Positions 1 to 12,181 of a stretch of 64,000 bases of DNA are shown piece after piece. Position numbers and translations under genes: made by a program. The notes under the pieces were generated by a model. That model was not told where the DNA came from and did no database searches. It saw nothing but the letters and a program-made list of their open reading frames with translations. The stretch is from Orychophragmus violaceus (Eukaryota; Streptophyta; Magnoliopsida; Brassicales; Brassicaceae), in contig CM058239.1 of the NCBI GenBank assembly GCA_030180135.1, forward strand, positions 111,695,318-111,759,317. Reading direction: 5' to 3'. The first letter of the stretch is position 1; every line of letters begins with the position of its first letter.

Positions 1-2
1 AT

Positions 3-1720
3 GTGGAGAAAAATAAATATGCACTTGCTGAGATTGAGATCATGTTATGTGTTAACGTGAATTCAATAGTAAATTTTGCGGACATACCTAAGTTGGATGA
101 TGAGATTATCTTAGGTTATAGAAATCCTCGTATTAATGATGAGCGAGTAAAAGATAAACATATTTTGTTTAAGTTTCTCGAGGATGAACTTCTTAAGATG
201 ACAGATGAGCAGCAGGATGTCTATCACAAGATTAAAAATGTGGTTGATAGAGACAGTGGTGGAGTTTTCTTTCTTCATGCGTTGGGTGGAACGGGTAAAA
301 TATTCTTATGGGATATTATGTGTGCATAATTTTGATCTAGAGGTCTCGCAGTACTAACTATTGCGTCAAGTGGAACTGCGTCGTTGTTGTAACCGAGTGG
401 TCGAACATCTCATTCAAGATTTGGAAAAACTATTTATGTTAATGAATTTTGTATGTGTAACATCAAGGTTGGATCTGATTTGGCTTTTCTAATCGAGGTG
501 ACCAACCCTATCATATGGGATGAAGCACCCATGATGAGTAAAGATTGTTTTGAGACCTTAGATCGAACCATGAAATATATTCTCAGATGTGAAAAACTTT
601 TTGATGGGGAAGTTGTTATGTTTGGTGGAGGTTTTAGGCAGATTTTGCCTGTTGTTCCTTATGTTGGCAGGGTTGAGACTATTATGGCTTCTATCAAGTC
701 GTCTAAGTCTTGGTAAGATTGTATTGTTCTTATGCTTACTAAGAATATGTGGTTGCTTGTTGGTCTTAATAATGTAGAGGCTGAAAATTTACGGTCGTTC
801 TCAGATTGGCTATTAGATATTGGTAGTGGTAATGTTAATCCGAACGATGATGGTGAATCCGAGATTGAGATACCAGAATATTTGTTGATTCCGGCGTCTA
901 ATAAGCCTATTCAAGCAATTATACGTGTTGTTTATGGATCGTCATTCTCATCGGAAAACAGACATGTGTTCTTTCAAGAGCGGGCTATACTAAGTCCAAG
1001 AAATCATGATGTCGATCTTATTAATGAGTTCATGCTGTCTTGCCTATTTGGTTAGTTTATTTAATTCACTGCCACACATTAAAGCTTTGGTTCCACTTTT
1101 ATGTACATCTTTCTTATTGCTTAACTTTGTTTACGTTCTTTTTATAGGTGAGGAAAGAACATATATGAGTTCTGATAATGTAGAGAAATTGAATATCAGG
1201 ATATATGATGATGAGTTCTACACTTCGGAATTTCTTAATAGCATAAAAGTATCTGGCTTACCATATCATTATTTGAAACTCAGAGTAGGTACACCTATTA
1301 TGTTATTGAGAAATATTGAACTTAAAGGTGGACTATGCAATGTGATACGTATGTTGGTTACTAGATTGGGTGATCGTGCTATAGAGGTTGTAGTTATAAC
1401 CGGAAATAATATTGGAGCTAGGGTGGCCTTAACGAGGATGAGTGTTTCTCCGCCTGAGACGAAGTTTCCATTTAGAATGCGTCGGAGGCAAATACCAGTT
1501 GTTGTAGCCTTTGCTATGATCATTAATAAGATTCAGGGTTAAACTCTTAAAAATGATGGTTTATTTTAACCTAAACTAGTCTTTACTCTTGTACGTCGCA
1601 CTTTCGCGTGTTACCTCTCGGGAAGGGTTATAGGTTTTGATCACTTATGAGAACGGTCGTCCTAAAAAAAAAGACAATGAATGTGGTCTATACAGAGATT
1701 TTCAAAGGTCTATGATTATA
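3..1720 (+). pseudogene. Helitron Rep/helicase, C-terminal PIF1-like helicase part, decayed
   Basis: Pieces of one PIF1-family helicase, the C-terminal half of a Helitron RepHel protein, lie in order on the plus strand. The first open stretch (3-329) has the lead-in seen in Helitron helicases and a Walker A motif (GGTGKIF, near residue 97). The next (453-716) has Walker B as IIWDEAPM and then FGGGFRQILPVV. Later pieces (732-1055 and 1150-1542) carry the conserved VGTPIMLLRN region and reach the QG-TL motif near 1537. Beyond a stop, 1590-1715 still reads like the terminal LYVALSRV and NVVYTEIF segments. In-frame stops and frameshifts make it non-functional. The N-terminal Rep domain would lie left of the window. 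The RPA-like pieces downstream fit the layout of autonomous plant Helitrons. Family assignment is firm; whether all pieces come from one insertion is inferred. Confidence 0.88.
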
Positions 1721-2094
1721 TTAGCATGATGTCGTTTGAATTGTTATAATATTTTGTTAGGTTGATTTGGTTTTCCTTAAGTATTTGTTTTTGTACTTTC
1801 GTGGTATTTACTATCAATTCTCTTGTTTCGGGTATTCATTTGTTTACGGTGATATATATTTTTTTGATGATATATATTTTTCAAGCAATAGCATGTTTAT
1901 ATTGATATACAGATTAACTTGAATTATTAAAAAAAATACTTATTTTGTATCATAAGCAAAATCCATCTTACGAAAACCCACTCGATATAATGTGTATAAG
2001 GCCCGTTTAAAAATACTGGAAATTATATGTTGTTATATATACACATGATTTATGTTATTAGGGTTACATGTTCCTTTTCCATCTATTGTACTGT

Positions 2095-5000
2095 TTCAAT
2101 TTCTTCTTCTAGGTTCGTTGATGTGTCTACCATGAATCTGAACATCGGTGAGTGGAGTATTCATGTATAAAAATATTGAGAAGATATGTTATAAATTTGG
2201 GAGCTAAACAAACAATTGGTCTAATATTTTAAAATGATTAGGTTTTCATATTACTTTACTAATTTTTATATTTGTATAATTAGTTGTTTTCGTTACTCTA
2301 AAGTACATAAGTAATATTACAGGGAATTAAGATACATGCCACTATAGACGGTCATGTTCTTATTACCCAAACCTCGAATGTCTTGGTTGAAGGGGTAACT
2401 ATTGTTCTTTCTGGTTTTGACCTAATCCTTCCGGTGGAGATTTTAAACCTACTTCTCATCGCTTCGGAATAAATTGGAAGTGCACAACATATGTCAAGAT
2501 AATTCCTACGACAAGCATGAGTAGTTTCTTTGATTTTGCTGACTTCCAGTTTATAAAATCTGAATGTCTCGATGATATTCATTATGTGGGTATGTTGAAC
2601 ATGGTATACTGATTTTCACTTATTTCCCTTTTGGGTATTTGAATAGATTTAATTGACGGTGGATGATTTGCTTGGTTGGTTTCACGATCACATTACCTTT
2701 AATCTTGTGGATGCCAGGTTAATGTTTATATGTTCTAAGAATAAAGATATGTATATAAGTATTCGTTAAGTATGGTTGTAATTAAATTTTGGCTAATAGG
2801 AAGTGTCGATTACTTTGTGAGCTCATGGCGACAAGGCTAAAAAGTTTAGAAGATCTATGGAAGATAATGACGACTACATTATTGTGTGCATCTTGCGGTT
2901 TGCTAAGTTTATTTTTAGAAACGGTCGGTTTTGATGACACTGTTTATTTTTGTTTTATATCAGATTTTTAGAGTCATTTATTCACCGATATTATAAAATA
3001 TTTTGATAGGTGAGTGGATTGCAACATCTGCTGGTGATTGTGTTCAGGGGGTTATGGATAGAGCTCTTCCTGAAATTACAGAGTTTAGGGAGAATTTCTC
3101 ATCAGGACGGTTAACATTTTAAAATATCATATTCCTGCTCATTGATTAATAGTTGTTTTGTACTAAGTTTTCTTCGATGTTATCGACATACTTGTTTCTA
3201 ACTTAATATTCATATATATTTCTTAATTTATTTATTAAAAATTTTAATTCGTAATCATTCCTTATTTAATGATATATATCAGCTGAATTTTTTAATTTAT
3301 ATTAAAATACAGATAGGATATTTATAAATATGATATTTAACAATTTGCATAGAACATTTAGATTTAGCGTAAAATATTATCAAAATTTTATATTTCCTAT
3401 ATTTTTTTTTTGTATTTTCATTATATATATGTTCTTATCAAATTGTTATTACTCCTATATACTCAATAAAAAAAAAGAGTTTTAGCAATATAGTTCGTCT
3501 CTCAAGCTCCACAAAGCTTATCTTAAGTTTCCTCCAGTGACTGAGATAGAGGATTTGGATCATAATATTTTCAGAGGTCGGATATATGTTACATTTATTC
3601 GCCAATTCAGTCATCACAATCTTGGTATTGAAACTGAGGAGTTCATGGTTGTGAACCTGAAGGTATTATTTTTTAGCGTTAGCATATGTTATTTTCAATT
3701 TTGTTTAATAAAAATATAGGATCGTTTATTCGTAGGGTTCAAGGATCCAAGTCTCCGTCTGTACAGCTAATTACGTAAAAATTTCAGAGAGTTTGTTTTC
3801 TAGGTGCATCCATCTACCTAGGGTTTTTTGGTTTGGAGTTTGTTAAGGGAAAGTTTCGACCCACAACACATACTTACAAAATTAATTGGGTACTTGTGAC
3901 ACTTATAACTAATATTTGCTATTAGAAATTTGCTGAGTTTAAAGATATTGCTGATGGAATGTGTAATCCGATTTATTCTGTGGGTGAGTAAAATACATTT
4001 ACTTCTCACGTTATGGTTTCTATTTAGATTTGTATATTAATTTGTTTGTTTGCATTAAATAATTACTCTTTTGGTAAATACAAATTTAATAGGTAATGTT
4101 GTTAATGTTGTGAACTTTCATGTCAACCGCAATAGTATTAATAGTCGAAATCTTGAAACAATTTCCGTTCAATTGAAGAATTTGAGGTAATACTGGACTG
4201 GTCTGTTTAATGTTTGTTATAAATGTATATTTTTAGATTTAGTCGAATATTATTTTCATAGGTTTTTCGGTTGCAGTGTTTCCTAGATATGGATTTTGCA
4301 GCTGCTTTTATGTTAGACTTAGACAAACATCAAGAGGATATTGACATCTGCATAATAAGATTCGCGAGACTACGTCGGATTAGAGGTATTGAGAGTTGTT
4401 TCTTTTTTCAATTTTTCTTTAGTGTATGTTGTTTTCTTATATTATTTTATTTGTGGTAGGTTTATGAGAATGTATGGCAGTTTTAGGTGTCAGCGAGGTT
4501 TTGTTGAATTGTAACGAGCCCGATGTTAAATGTACACATGCTGCATTTTTGGTTAACGATCCAGCAAAATAACTTTTTGTTTGGTATGCCTTCTATGATC
4601 GATGTTAATGTGCTACTGTTATCGGTAATAAACATCCACGTAAAATTGATTGTGGTTGTATTGTTCCTTGCAAAGAGGCTTACAAGTCTGGTACTATAAC
4701 TGATCATGTTTCTTGATAATTTGAATGGTTCTAATGATGTTTAGTAGTCGTAGAAACTCATTATCATTGATGAACATATATTTTGTTTTTTAAAGTTGGT
4801 TATTACGTTTGATATTTAAATGATATTAGTTTTGCATTAGATCGATATAAAGCCCATCTTGTAAAGTATATTAAAATATTTGGAAGCCCTTGAAAGACCT
4901 ATTGATCTATGTCTGAAACGCCACAAATATGTATTGTTTATATCATTTTTGTTGCGAATAACTGCCAAAGAACTCTTTGCTTTCTTCTTCTTCGCTTTCG

Positions 5001-6380
5001 TTCTTAGATATTGAAAGAATATATCCCAAAAATGAATCCTATATATATGATGGTTTGACGAACTCACAATTTCACAAGGTTTATGATATTTCTTTGAGGA
5101 ATGTTCGCTAGAATCTTAGGCTAAGATTTTAAGGGTTTCGTATTATGCTCACTATGGGTCTGGTGCTCCTTTGGAATTAAATTTAGCCGATGAGGAGGTA
5201 TTCTTCTTTATATCAATTGGAATAATGTTCTTTGTTTATAACCAATCTATTTTATTTTTCTAGGTAGTACCAAATGTATCGAAAGATTTTTTCATTATTT
5301 TGCATTTATGGTATTTGTAATTCCCATGTTAACTTTTTATAATTGACATGGAAATCGGATTCAAGGCGTTGCATATGGAAAAAACGCTCCAAAGTTTTTA
5401 TTTCTTTTACATAAAGAAGGTTTCTGATTTAATTTTCTGATTTTAGTATTACGCTTATGATTAGTTATTACAAAGTGTGTCCAACTTTTAAAGAAGTTCA
5501 TATCATCGATGGAACAAAAATCACTCAGAATTTCTATCCTCCAACGTGGGATGAACTCTTGAGTATCAAACAAATCCAAGGAATAAAGGACGGGATGGTT
5601 TCGGACAAGTATCTAATCGGTAAGTTTTGTTTATGGTCCGTGATTGTTAGGTTGTGAAGACAAATCTACCATCTGAAATGGTTAGATTGTTATATAGATG
5701 TTGTTGGTGCTATAACATGGTTTGGAAATCTTGAATGGCAAGATGACTCATCGAAAGTTTATTCATATTCGTGAAAACTTGCTAAAGTCCAATTCACGCT
5801 GAGAGATTTTGAGTAAGTTATTCACATATATGATGTCCCAAATTACGGAATTGTGTATTTTTTTATTGATCTCATATTTTTCGATCAAAGCTTAATTAGA
5901 TGTTGTTTGTTGAAATTGAAGGTTGAAGTCTATAGAATGTGTTTCAAATGGCCAAGTTGCTGAGGAATTTTCCAAACGTTTTCGTCCAGTTCCTTACAAC
6001 CATTTGTTTATCTTGATCAGATTTTTTGGATCATAATATTTAACAGTATATTGATATTTTTATTTTTTTTAATTATGTACAGGCATGAATATATAGAAAA
6101 TTATGACTATATATTTTATTGTTTGTAGGGGATACATGGCTTAGGGGTAGGGAAGGGCCATCTTCGATTGAAAACTATCATTTAGCCTTGGATGAGTTGA
6201 ACAGTTTGATGGATATGTATGAAATTGTTGTGTTTGTAATGTTGATAGTTTTATGATCATATAAATCATTAACAACATCTAACAAATTCCAGTGTTTGAT
6301 ATTTTGTAGTTACCATCACCCTCTACCTAAATGGTACTCCAACAAGCACAAGTTTGGTACTAGTATGTTGTCGGTCTCTT
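2095..6380 (+). pseudogene. RPA1-like OB-fold protein remnants (Helitron-type RPA)
   Basis: Short coding islands separated by AT-rich, intron-like sequence resemble plant replication protein A large-subunit-like proteins (single-stranded-DNA-binding OB folds). Islands seen: about 2828-2925 (DKAKKFRRSMEDNDDYIIV), 4273-4390 (FAAAFMLDLDKHQEDIDICI), 5500-5630 (ITQNFYPPTWDELLSIKQIQ), 5690-5815 (VDVVGAIT, then QFTLRDFE) and 6127-6220. The order of the motifs (an IxLW-like segment, then a V-D-V-V-G-x-I segment, then F-T-L-R-D-F-E) is typical of tandem OB folds. Stops interrupt every island. Plant Helitrons often carry RPA genes next to RepHel, so this is probably part of the same element as the helicase. 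Exon limits are approximate; individual islands are weaker than the whole pattern. Confidence 0.6.
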
Positions 6381-6528
6381 TTTCTCTTATTCTAAACTCT
6401 TATGAACTTTTTATGGATTTTTAAAGACCGTTGTAATGATTTTTATGAGATTTTGGAGCTCATTGTTATTGATGAGAATATGGTTTAGTTTTTAGAGTTT
6501 CTAGTTTAATGGTTTCAACAATATAATC

Positions 6529-7255
6529 TAGGCCTGGGACTTCGGTTCTTCGGTTCGGTTTCGGTTCGGTTTTTCGGTTTTTCGGTTTATTCGGTTTTCA
6601 AAAATTCTACCGAAAATAACCGAAGTTTTGTTCGGTTCGGTTCGGTTCGGTTCTCGGTTTTTTCGGTTATTTTTATTTTTACCGAAATTAACCGAATTTT
6701 CGGTTAAATTCGAATAATTTCGGTTACTTTCGGTTTTCTCGGTTTTTTCGGTTAAGTTCGGTTAGTTCGGGTCGATTTTAAAAAAAAACAGATCGAGCAA
6801 AAAAAAAATTTCGAGCCCCCCAAAAAACAGTTTTGAGCCCAGTTTAGTTTATAATATGAAAAGCCCAATTAATGTCAGTTGTAAACGTTAAATGAAACGT
6901 TGCGTTTCATTTGTCTTCTACAACACTAACCCTAATAAAAAGAAGATGAAGACGAAAAATGGTGATGGCCGCCGAAACAATAGAAACGAAAACGAGAAGG
7001 ACAAAAGGCGGTGATTTTGCAGACTTGGTTGTGACAGCGGCTGAAAACGAAGATGGTGAAGTAGAGACGACAATTCAAAGTGAAGACGGTGATTTGTTTC
7101 TCGGTTAACCATTCGGTTTGTGTAAACCGAACCGAACCGAATGAAGAACCGAAGAAAATAAGCAAAGCCACCGAACATAACCGAATCAGAGACCCAAACC
7201 GATTTCGGTTCGGTTCGGTTCGGTAACTTCGGGTCGGTTTATAATCCCAGGCCTA
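6529..7255. mobile_element. non-autonomous hAT-like element, 727 bp
   Basis: The element has perfect 11-bp terminal inverted repeats (TAGGCCTGGGA at 6529-6539, TCCCAGGCCTA at 7245-7255) and is flanked by a perfect 8-bp duplication ATATAATC (6521-6528 and 7256-7263). An 8-bp duplication with TIRs starting TAGG is the hAT signature. Both subterminal regions are packed with CGGTT/CGGTTCGG repeats and their complement AACCG. The centre (about 6880-7110) is less repetitive and has short ORFs on both strands, but I recognise no transposase. It lies between the RPA-like remnants and therefore inserted into the Helitron relic. Confidence 0.9.
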
Positions 7256-7439
7256 ATATAATCTATCAAGTAGGATTAGGGTTTTAGAGATTCTTTATAG
7301 CTAAAAGTTATTGAATGTAAATACCAATATTGTGATGTTATTTGAATTTTTTCTAACCTTAAAAAAAAAATCTTAAATAAAAATAAAAAAAAATTGAAAT
7401 AAAAAATAAATAATTATTAATGAGGTTGATGGCGAGACC

Positions 7440-7675
7440 ATATCTATGATCAATGAGGTTGGAGCGAAGTGTTCTGTTAAACTGACAGTGCATTCTGATA
7501 GTGACAGACAATGTTTACGTTTGAGTGGTGGCTTGAGAGAGTTTCTGTTGGCAAACAAAATCAAAACCAACAAAACTATTGTGCTTAAGCTTATCAGGAA
7601 GAGCGAAACTATTGTTGTTCTCAAACTCTCTTCGAAGAATCGTGTCTCGGCGTTTCTAAATCTTATGTTGGAAAT
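7440..7675 (+). pseudogene. REM-type B3 DNA-binding domain fragment
   Basis: The open frame 7446-7736 reads like a plant-specific B3 domain of the REM (reproductive meristem) class. It has the GAKCSVKLTV strand that matches the usual GxKWxxxLR stretch, then RLSGGLREFLLANKIKT, corresponding to the GWKEFxxANxLKxG core, then VLKLIRK and VVLKLSSK, the last strands of the fold. B3 domains bind DNA in the nucleus. Only one domain is visible. The reading frame opens into AT-rich sequence upstream and I see no flanking exons, so it is probably a fragment. The conserved Trp positions are Cys and Leu here, which supports decay. Strand and frame are clear; the family is likely. Confidence 0.6.
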
Positions 7676-7739
7676 AGGTTTTTCCTTTGGACAAAACTTC
7701 TGTTTAGTATTTTGGCGTGTTCCGTGTGTATGTTGATTT

Positions 7740-8592
7740 GATCTTAACTTTATTTTGTGGGTTTTATAATAGTTCAGTGTTTTAATCTTATTGCATAATG
7801 TCCAGATATTGGAAAAGATAATGAATGTTAGTTTTACGGTGGTAGATTTTTTCATATATATTGATGCTATAATTGGTCTTTATGATATTTAAAAAAATTG
7901 TTCAATGGTATTTTATATTTCGGATTACTATAACTTAGAATGTTTATCTTATGTCCCTCATAATAGATTGTTAGAGTATATTCAAGAGTAATGATAAGTT
8001 TTATGTATATTGTGTTGTTATCATAAAATGATATTTTATAATTTAAAGATTTATGAATTTAAGAATATTGGGTTAGTTATTATCTTAGCTTTAGTTTTAT
8101 ATAAATTGTCTTGTCATCCTAAAGGATATTTTCCATTCTAAGAATTTATAGTTTAAGAATATTGGAGCAGTAACTATTTTCTTACTATGTGTTATTCAAT
8201 ATTTTGTAATATTTACATTTAAACATTAATTTTAAATTTCGGATGTCCATATTTACATATTTATCTTATGTCCCACATATTAAATATTTAAAATATATTT
8301 AAATGGAAAGATATGTTTTACATATATTATGTTGTCGTCTTAAAAAGATAATTTCCATCTCAAAATTACAATATTTAAGAATCTTTAGGTGATAATTATT
8401 TGCTTATTATATGTTATTCAACAATGTGCAATATTTTCATAATTAAAATTTTTAATACAAAATAATTTAGTTGATCAAGAAATCAGAAATGCAAGTTAAT
8501 ATTATTAGTTTTATATATTGTGTTGTCATCCTATAATGATATTTTCTATCTTACAATTTTAGGGTTATTGAATATTGAAGTTATGATTATCT

Positions 8593-8660
<68 letters not shown>

Positions 8661-9095
8661 GTGTATAAAAACCTTCCATCATGATAATTTAAAGTTTAAG
8701 AATTGAGTTAGCACTTATCTTCTTACTATCTGTTGTACAATGTTGTTCAATATGTTATATTATATCTTCTTACTATATGTTGTACAATGTTGTTGTTATA
8801 CTATACTATTTTCACTATTTCCATTATATAAATTTTAATAATACATCTATGATCTGTAATTAGTATAATTTATATATTTGTTTTATTTCCAAATTATTAA
8901 ATAGTTAAAGTATATTTAAAAGAAAATATAAGTTTTGTTTAAATTGTTTTATCGTCCTAAGATCGTGGAGAGTTGTTGTTTCAAACCCTAGGCAGAAACG
9001 AGACGTTTCTGGTTTTAACTTCCTTTCGTCTTCCGCATATTTCTCTCTAAGGAAATTTATTGCAAAAAAACAATGGTTCAAAGGCAATACTAATT
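7740..9095. other. AT-rich intergenic stretch without recognisable genes
   Basis: The sequence is AT-rich and contains several loosely repeated segments (an ATCCTAAAGGATATTTTC-type phrase recurs near 8030, 8115, 8345 and 8530), which suggests an old, diverged tandem repeat. I see no coding pattern except the microsatellite listed separately. Confidence 0.6.
8593..8659. repeat. (TA)n(TG)n microsatellite
   Basis: Five TA units run straight into about 28 uninterrupted TG units. The absence of interruptions suggests a length-variable locus. Confidence 0.97.
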
Positions 9096-9099
9096 CTTT

Positions 9100-10210
9100 T
9101 CGGAGATCAACAAGTCAACGACGAAATGGAGTTCGAGATTGAAGGTCCTTCGGTCTTGGATGTTTCAAGAGGTCTTCACCGTAAAACTATCAAACTACTT
9201 TTGGTAAATGAACAAGTTATCTTTATAGTATAACGATACATTTGAATATATGATATTACTAATAGTTAGATAATTTTGTTCTTACGTTGTATTAGTTTTA
9301 CATCTTGCACTTTATAACAATATGGTCAAAGAATAAAAGTAAAACTATGTGGTGATTTTGTTGGAGTCTTTGAGTAGCTATTGAAATTTGAAGGGCATTG
9401 GGTTCAATGGGATAAATTTCTTATCCTTGATAGGCCAATATATGATGTTACAATGTTAGGCCACTTGACAAATAATTTATTATTTTGTGTCGAATCAATT
9501 CGAGTATAATCTGGAGAATTGTATTCCTAATGGACAGCACTACTTTGAATTGAAGCATATACATGACATTTCAAACGGCACTATAACTAGCACTTATCCA
9601 ATTGATATATATATATATATATTATTTTTTTAAGTTATAATAGTTTTATGGGATTTTATTATTTATTAGTTTTGGATATAGATTTGTTTGGTGTTTTTTG
9701 GATATAGATTTGATTGTGTTGTGTTTGGAATTGATGGCTTCGGAAGAGATCCAGTGGATCGTACAAAGGATCAGGAAACGAATTACTGGAGGACTCTTCA
9801 AGTAAAATTTTCAATTAGAGATTTTGAGTAAGTACAACTTCCACTTATTTTATGTAGAATATTCATAGAATGCCTGAAAGCTTATTTGTAGTTAATATTG
9901 TCAACAACAAGTCATTGAATTGTGTGGTTAATGGCGATCTTGTTGTTAAGCTGGTGACAGCATGAGGCAAAAGTCCGAATGAGATATTGTTCTGTTTTTT
10001 CAATGCTTTAACATCGTCAAAGACAGTGGTGGTATGATAAATTTCAAACCGTTTGTGAATTTGTTCCAGTTACTGTAAAATGCCACATAATTAAAAAAAT
10101 GAATAGGTTGGTGAGATTGGAGGCTATTCAACGAGTTTCTAAGATACGCATCAGATGCATATGAAGTTGAAGTATTCCGTGATTTTGCTCTAAAGTATTT
10201 ATCTAACACC
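9100..10210 (+). pseudogene. second RPA-like OB-fold remnant
   Basis: Coding islands again follow the RPA-like order: about 9123-9200 (MEFEIEGPSVLDVSRGLHRK), 9370-9510 (WVQWDKFLILDRPIYDVT), 9725-9832 (FGIDGFGRDPVDRTKD and then KFSIRDFE) and 9925-9965 (CVVNGDLVVKL). The KFSIRDFE end matches QFTLRDFE of the upstream remnant at about 5790, so the two probably derive from a duplicated or multi-OB-fold gene. Stops and frame changes show decay. The weakest point is the first island, which has no diagnostic motif. Confidence 0.45.
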
Positions 10211-10214
10211 TCAT

Positions 10215-10933
10215 AATTATATAGATGTTTATACTTTTAGAGATCTTATATTTAATTGTATTAATATGTTTTTTTTTCCTTCATGTACCCTAAGTCTCAT
10301 CTATATTAAAAAATATGGTTGTGGTTTGTTGGATTTGGAAAATGAAAAATGAATTATAGTTTATGAGTTTAAATTAAGTTTTTATTTATATCCCCATTTT
10401 ATTTATGGTTATTTTTTATTAATTTGTGTATTTCAGTCGTATTGTATAATATCCAAAAAATTGAAAAATAATGATCATAGTATTTAAAACATCTATAAGT
10501 TCAGTAAAAATCATTACTATAATAGTTGAAGTGTCTCTCCTAGAAATGACACCTCAGCCCCAGTAATGCATATGAAGTTGACACCTAAGCTAAATAAAAC
10601 CATTTTCTAAACCAATTAGAAAATAGTCTTGGTCCACCTATGAATCCAGCTTTTCCAAAAATTAATTGATGGATTAATAAGAAATGATGTCTCATCGGCT
10701 TCTCCTTCATTTCATTAGACTATTCAAATTCTCTCTCTATCCGAAGCGTATTTCTGGGAACATATAGAATCAATTCAATCAAATCTCTTTCTCTCTCTCT
10801 CTCTCTGCATTATCAAATCGAATCAAAATCTAAGTTTTGACCTTTCGTTGTCGTCCGTATTCTATTTGGAGATCGAGATAAGATCGACCGTATCAAGAAA
10901 GATTGAGAAGAATCCAGAAGGATCAAGATGAAT
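10215..10933. other. non-coding stretch upstream of the miniature LTR element
   Basis: AT-rich up to about 10500, then a more mixed sequence with a CT-rich run (about 10785-10807) that resembles a plant 5' leader. No open frame with recognisable similarity. Confidence 0.5.
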
Positions 10934-11106
10934 ATCCAAGAATAGGAAATTTACCATTATCTCTAATATATTATATTCCTTATTAGTTTAAGAATTATGT
11001 TAATTCTACTACTATATAAGTCTATGCCTATTATACTTTATTCTCATGAGAGTCTAATATAATTCTTCCTAAACACAATTGTGTTATTACTCTCATCAAC
11101 TTATCA
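10934..11106 (+). repeat. 5' LTR of miniature LTR element
   Basis: 173 bp, starting ATCCAAGAATAGG and ending TTATCA directly before the primer-binding site. Confidence 0.85.
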
Positions 11107-11118
11107 TGGTATCAGAGC
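11107..11118 (+). other. primer-binding site (initiator Met-tRNA)
   Basis: TGGTATCAGAGC is the complement of the initiator methionine tRNA 3' end and abuts the 5' LTR, fixing the orientation of the element as plus. Confidence 0.9.
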
Positions 11119-11955
11119 GGGTTATTTTTCGGGATCAAAACTAATGCTTCTGTTTTTGTTTTTATATTTTTCGTTTTCAAAAAAAAATTGATGTCTCTTT
11201 CTTGTTTGAGCGATCATTTGTGTTCTTAAAAATAAAAAATTTACCTACTACTACTACTCGATGGTTTTGTTTTTGATCGTTTCACACAAAAAAAAAGTTC
11301 GTGTTCCTGAAGAAAAGTCAAGCGACTTTGTCTTCTTCTTTTATGAGTATCAATGGCTTTCAACAACCCAAATTTCTGCCGCCACTTCATAAATCATAAA
11401 TCACTTATGTCTTATGATTTTATCATCTCTTATTGGCCACCTTCTTTATCCAAGCCAACCGAGAGTTTCTGATTTATTATTACCGCTGTCGTCTCCGACG
11501 TAACGTCAATACGAGAGGCGTGCATCTTCTTTTAGGGCGAGAGAAACCCTGTTATTATTTTATTAATACAAGTCCAAGTTAGGCCCACTATCTTACACAA
11601 GCTATACATGTAGCTGTGTTCTGTTAAGGCTACCTTCGTTTTCATTCACAACAACAAGGTGCCATCTTCAAAATCTATTTAGGAACTTTAACTTTTCATA
11701 CATAAAAGCTAAGGTTTTTTTTGTATCTAAACAAGTTTCTGATTTTTCATTCATGAAAACATAGATTTTCTATTTGACTTCTCACCTACGTGAGTTGTTT
11801 TTCTATTTCGCAATCGCGAATTACTTATGGACGTCGCAATCGCGAATTTTGTCCCTTACTACTTGAAGAACCTTACGACCGGGTATTACAGTCGATTTGA
11901 CCCTACGACAGGGTATACACGTCTTTGAAGAACTCTACGACCGAGTATAAACGTC

Positions 11956-12140
11956 ATCCAAGAATAGGAAATTTACCATTATCTCTAATATATTATATTC
12001 CTTATTAGTTTAAAAATTATGTTAATTCTACTACTATATAAGTTACTATATAAGTTTATGCCTATTGTACTTTATTCTCATGAGAGTCTAATATAATTCT
12101 TCTTAAACACAATTGTGTTCTTACTCTCATCAACTTATCA
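11956..12140 (+). repeat. 3' LTR of miniature LTR element
   Basis: 185 bp, the same sequence as the left LTR with few differences plus a 12-bp tandem duplication (ACTATATAAGTT) around the TATA-like box. Confidence 0.85.
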
Positions 12141-12181
12141 TATTCTTCTCAGTGTATTGCTTTTGTATTGTTTTCATATTC

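Larger units (their letters stand above)
10934..12140 (+). mobile_element. miniature LTR retroelement (TRIM-like or internally deleted Copia)
   Basis: Two direct repeats, 10934-11106 and 11956-12140, are nearly identical and end in TTATCA. The first is followed at once by TGGTATCAGAGC (11107-11118), complementary to the 3' end of initiator methionine tRNA, the usual primer-binding site of plant LTR elements. Both repeats carry ACTATATAAG, a likely TATA box; in the second copy a 12-bp unit around it is doubled, which accounts for its extra length. The internal part is only about 840 bp and has no gag or pol frame, so the element is non-autonomous. The left LTR does not begin with TG and I find no clear 5-bp duplication, so its outer end may be altered. 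Confidence 0.82.

Noticed and set aside
8593..8659. Z-DNA-forming or regulatory element
   Set aside because: A plain (TG)n microsatellite is enough to explain it; no gene nearby depends on it.
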